From positions 1-7,804 of the forward strand of contig CAZQLE010000186.1 in assembly GCA_964593905.1 (NCBI GenBank): a DNA stretch of 7,804 nt, in the 5' to 3' direction. The notes under the pieces are model-generated. The model had not been told where the DNA came from and made no database searches. It worked only from the letters and a program-made list of their open reading frames with translations. This document shows, piece by piece, positions 6,711 through 7,804 of the stretch. The translations under genes and the position numbers were made by a program. Source of the DNA: CAZQLE01 sp964593905. GTDB taxonomy: Bacteria; Chloroflexota; Anaerolineae; Anaerolineales; Anaerolineaceae. Within the stretch, counting starts at the first letter, position 1. Every line of letters starts with the position of its first letter.

Positions 6711-6741
6711 AATTTATTAGATCAATGAAAGGCAGGAAACC

Positions 6742-7804
6742 ATGAAAGATCAGGACAATGAATCACGCCTGGTTTCACGACGAAACTTCTTAAAGAAGAC
6801 CGCAATGCTGGGCGCCGGGGTGGCTGCGGCGAGCGCTTTGCCTGCTTGCTCGCCCAAGGCTTCTGGCTCGGCCCAGAAATGGGACAAGGAAGTGGATGTG
6901 CTGGTGGTGGGCTCGGGCACCGTGGTGACCGCAGCCATCGCCGCCAAAGACGCCGGCGCTGCCTCGGTTTTGATTATTGAAAAAGGCCCGGCTTTTGGCG
7001 GGACCTCGGCCCTGTCTGGCGGCGGAAGCTGGATTCCGCAGAACTATGTGATGAAAGAACAGGGCATTGAAGACAACCGTGATGATGTGATCAAGTATAT
7101 GAAACTGGTCACCGCCGGCCAGTCGAATGATGAGTTGATCGAGACCTATGCCGATCAGGCCCCCAAGCTGCTTGAGTGGCTGCGCGATAAGCACGGCATT
7201 CAGTTTGGCCTGGGCAGCAGCATGTTCAACGATTATTATCAACTGCCCGGCTACCGCAAGTTTGGGCGCACCGTATACCCTCTGAAAGACGGCAAATCGG
7301 CCGGCGGCAAGGGGTACTGGGAATTCTTCCGCGCCATCTGCGAAGAAATTGGCGTTGAGATCATGATGGAAACCGCCGCCAAGAAGTTCATTCTGGGCGA
7401 GAACGGTGAAATTGCGGGTGTGCTGGCCGATGAAGGCGGCACCGAGATCGCCATCAAGGTTAAAAAAGGTGTGATTCTGGGCACGGGTGGTTTCGATTTC
7501 AACAAAGAAATGACCGCAGCCTTCCTGCGCGGCCCAATTATGGCCAGCAACTCTGTTCCCACCAATACCGGTGACGGACATTTGATGGCTATGGCGCTTG
7601 GCGCTGATCTGCGCAATATGAACGAAAGCTGGGGGCTGCCCTTCATTCCGGTGGATCCTGAAAACCTGAAAGGCGAAGCCGACTGGCAGACCTATCGTGG
7701 TAAACCGGGTGCGGTTGTGGTCAATAAACACGGCGAGCGCATTGGCAATGAAGCCAGCTCTTACGAACTCTTCCAGCGTGCGTTTTATGCGTGGGATTCG
7801 GGCG
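6742..7804 (+). CDS. Tat-exported FAD-dependent oxidoreductase (KstD/fumarate reductase-like), 3' end cut by window
   Basis: Flavoprotein of the FAD_binding_2 superfamily, which includes 3-ketosteroid dehydrogenases, soluble fumarate reductases and related enoate reductases; the substrate cannot be named. 354 residues are visible and the frame is still open at the window end. The N-terminus has a twin-arginine signal, SRRNFLK (12-18), a hydrophobic Ala/Gly stretch (20-33) and LPAC with C36 as a possible lipidated cysteine, so the folded, FAD-loaded protein is probably exported and perhaps membrane-anchored. The FAD-binding fold starts at DVLVVGSGTVVTAAIAAKDAG (52-72), then VLIIEKGPAFGGTSALSGGGSWIPQN (76-101), whose SGG-x-x-WIPxN resembles the KstD-like branch. 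Later come the dinucleotide-fold end ILGTGGFDFN and NTGDGHLMAMALGADLRNMN. The third glycine of GxGxxG is V62. ATG 6742 follows AGG at 6734-6736. The catalytic C-terminal part is outside the window, so the reaction stays open. Confidence 0.88.
   Translation, partial: MKDQDNESRLVSRRNFLKKTAMLGAGVAAASALPACSPKASGSAQKWDKEVDVLVVGSGTVVTAAIAAKDAGAASVLIIEKGPAFGGTSALSGGGSWIPQNYVMKEQGIEDNRDDVIKYMKLVTAGQSNDELIETYADQAPKLLEWLRDKHGIQFGLGSSMFNDYYQLPGYRKFGRTVYPLKDGKSAGGKGYWEFFRAICEEIGVEIMMETAAKKFILGENGEIAGVLADEGGTEIAIKVKKGVILGTGGFDFNKEMTAAFLRGPIMASNSVPTNTGDGHLMAMALGADLRNMNESWGLPFIPVDPENLKGEADWQTYRGKPGAVVVNKHGERIGNEASSYELFQRAFYAWDSG

Noticed and set aside
6620..6726. ATTGATC at 6620-6626 and GATCAAT at 6720-6726 as a paired site
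   Set aside because: Seven-base matches nearly 100 bases apart are expected by chance in AT-rich intergenic sequence.
6790..7731. Long open frame of 313 codons on the - strand opposite the flavoprotein gene
   Set aside because: The + strand frame shows a complete Tat signal and FAD-binding motifs in order; the antisense translation has no recognisable domain and is explained by codon bias of the real gene.

Overview
The window is a bacterial chromosomal segment of moderately high GC with compact, single-strand gene organisation: every supported gene is on the + strand. It holds six protein-coding genes, two of them cut by the window edges, and three short intergenic regions of about 190 to 245 bases. 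The cytoplasmic multi-sensor NarL-type histidine kinase, the Tat-exported putative lipoprotein flavoprotein and the TTG starts would suit a member of the Chloroflexota (Anaerolineae-like). That is an impression from protein style, not a proven assignment.

Region 1 (1-1642): the 3' nearly complete part of an EamA/DMT-family ten-helix exporter overlaps the start of a small cysteine-rich YkgJ-like metal-binding protein. The second gene starts at a TTG preceded by a strong GGAGG that lies inside the exporter gene, so the pair is probably translationally coupled.

Region 2 (1643-3328): a hairpin, an extended -10 promoter and an MFS drug-efflux-type transporter, followed by a strong GC-rich hairpin (probable terminator), a partial repeat of that hairpin sequence, and the promoter region of the sensor kinase. 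This promoter carries a 7-bp inverted repeat, CATGCTA/TAGCATG, that overlaps the -10.

Region 3 (3329-6498): a two-component operon. The kinase (PAS-PAS-GAF-GAF-HisKA_3-HATPase, no membrane segment) ends in TGATG, one base of overlap with the start of a NarL/LuxR-type response regulator. The kinase's first GAF domain has four cysteines and its second PAS domain three more, which makes a redox or metal-cluster input possible. An elaborate bulged GC-rich terminator follows the regulator.

Region 4 (6499-7804): an AT-rich palindrome, an extended -10 promoter and a leader hairpin precede a KstD/fumarate-reductase-like FAD protein with a twin-arginine signal and a possible lipobox. It runs off the end of the window. 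The position of the two-component system between the MFS pump and the exported flavoprotein makes both reasonable candidate targets, but nothing in the sequence proves this. All three internal promoter candidates share the form TGn-TATnnT. No mobile element, CRISPR array, tRNA or rRNA was seen.
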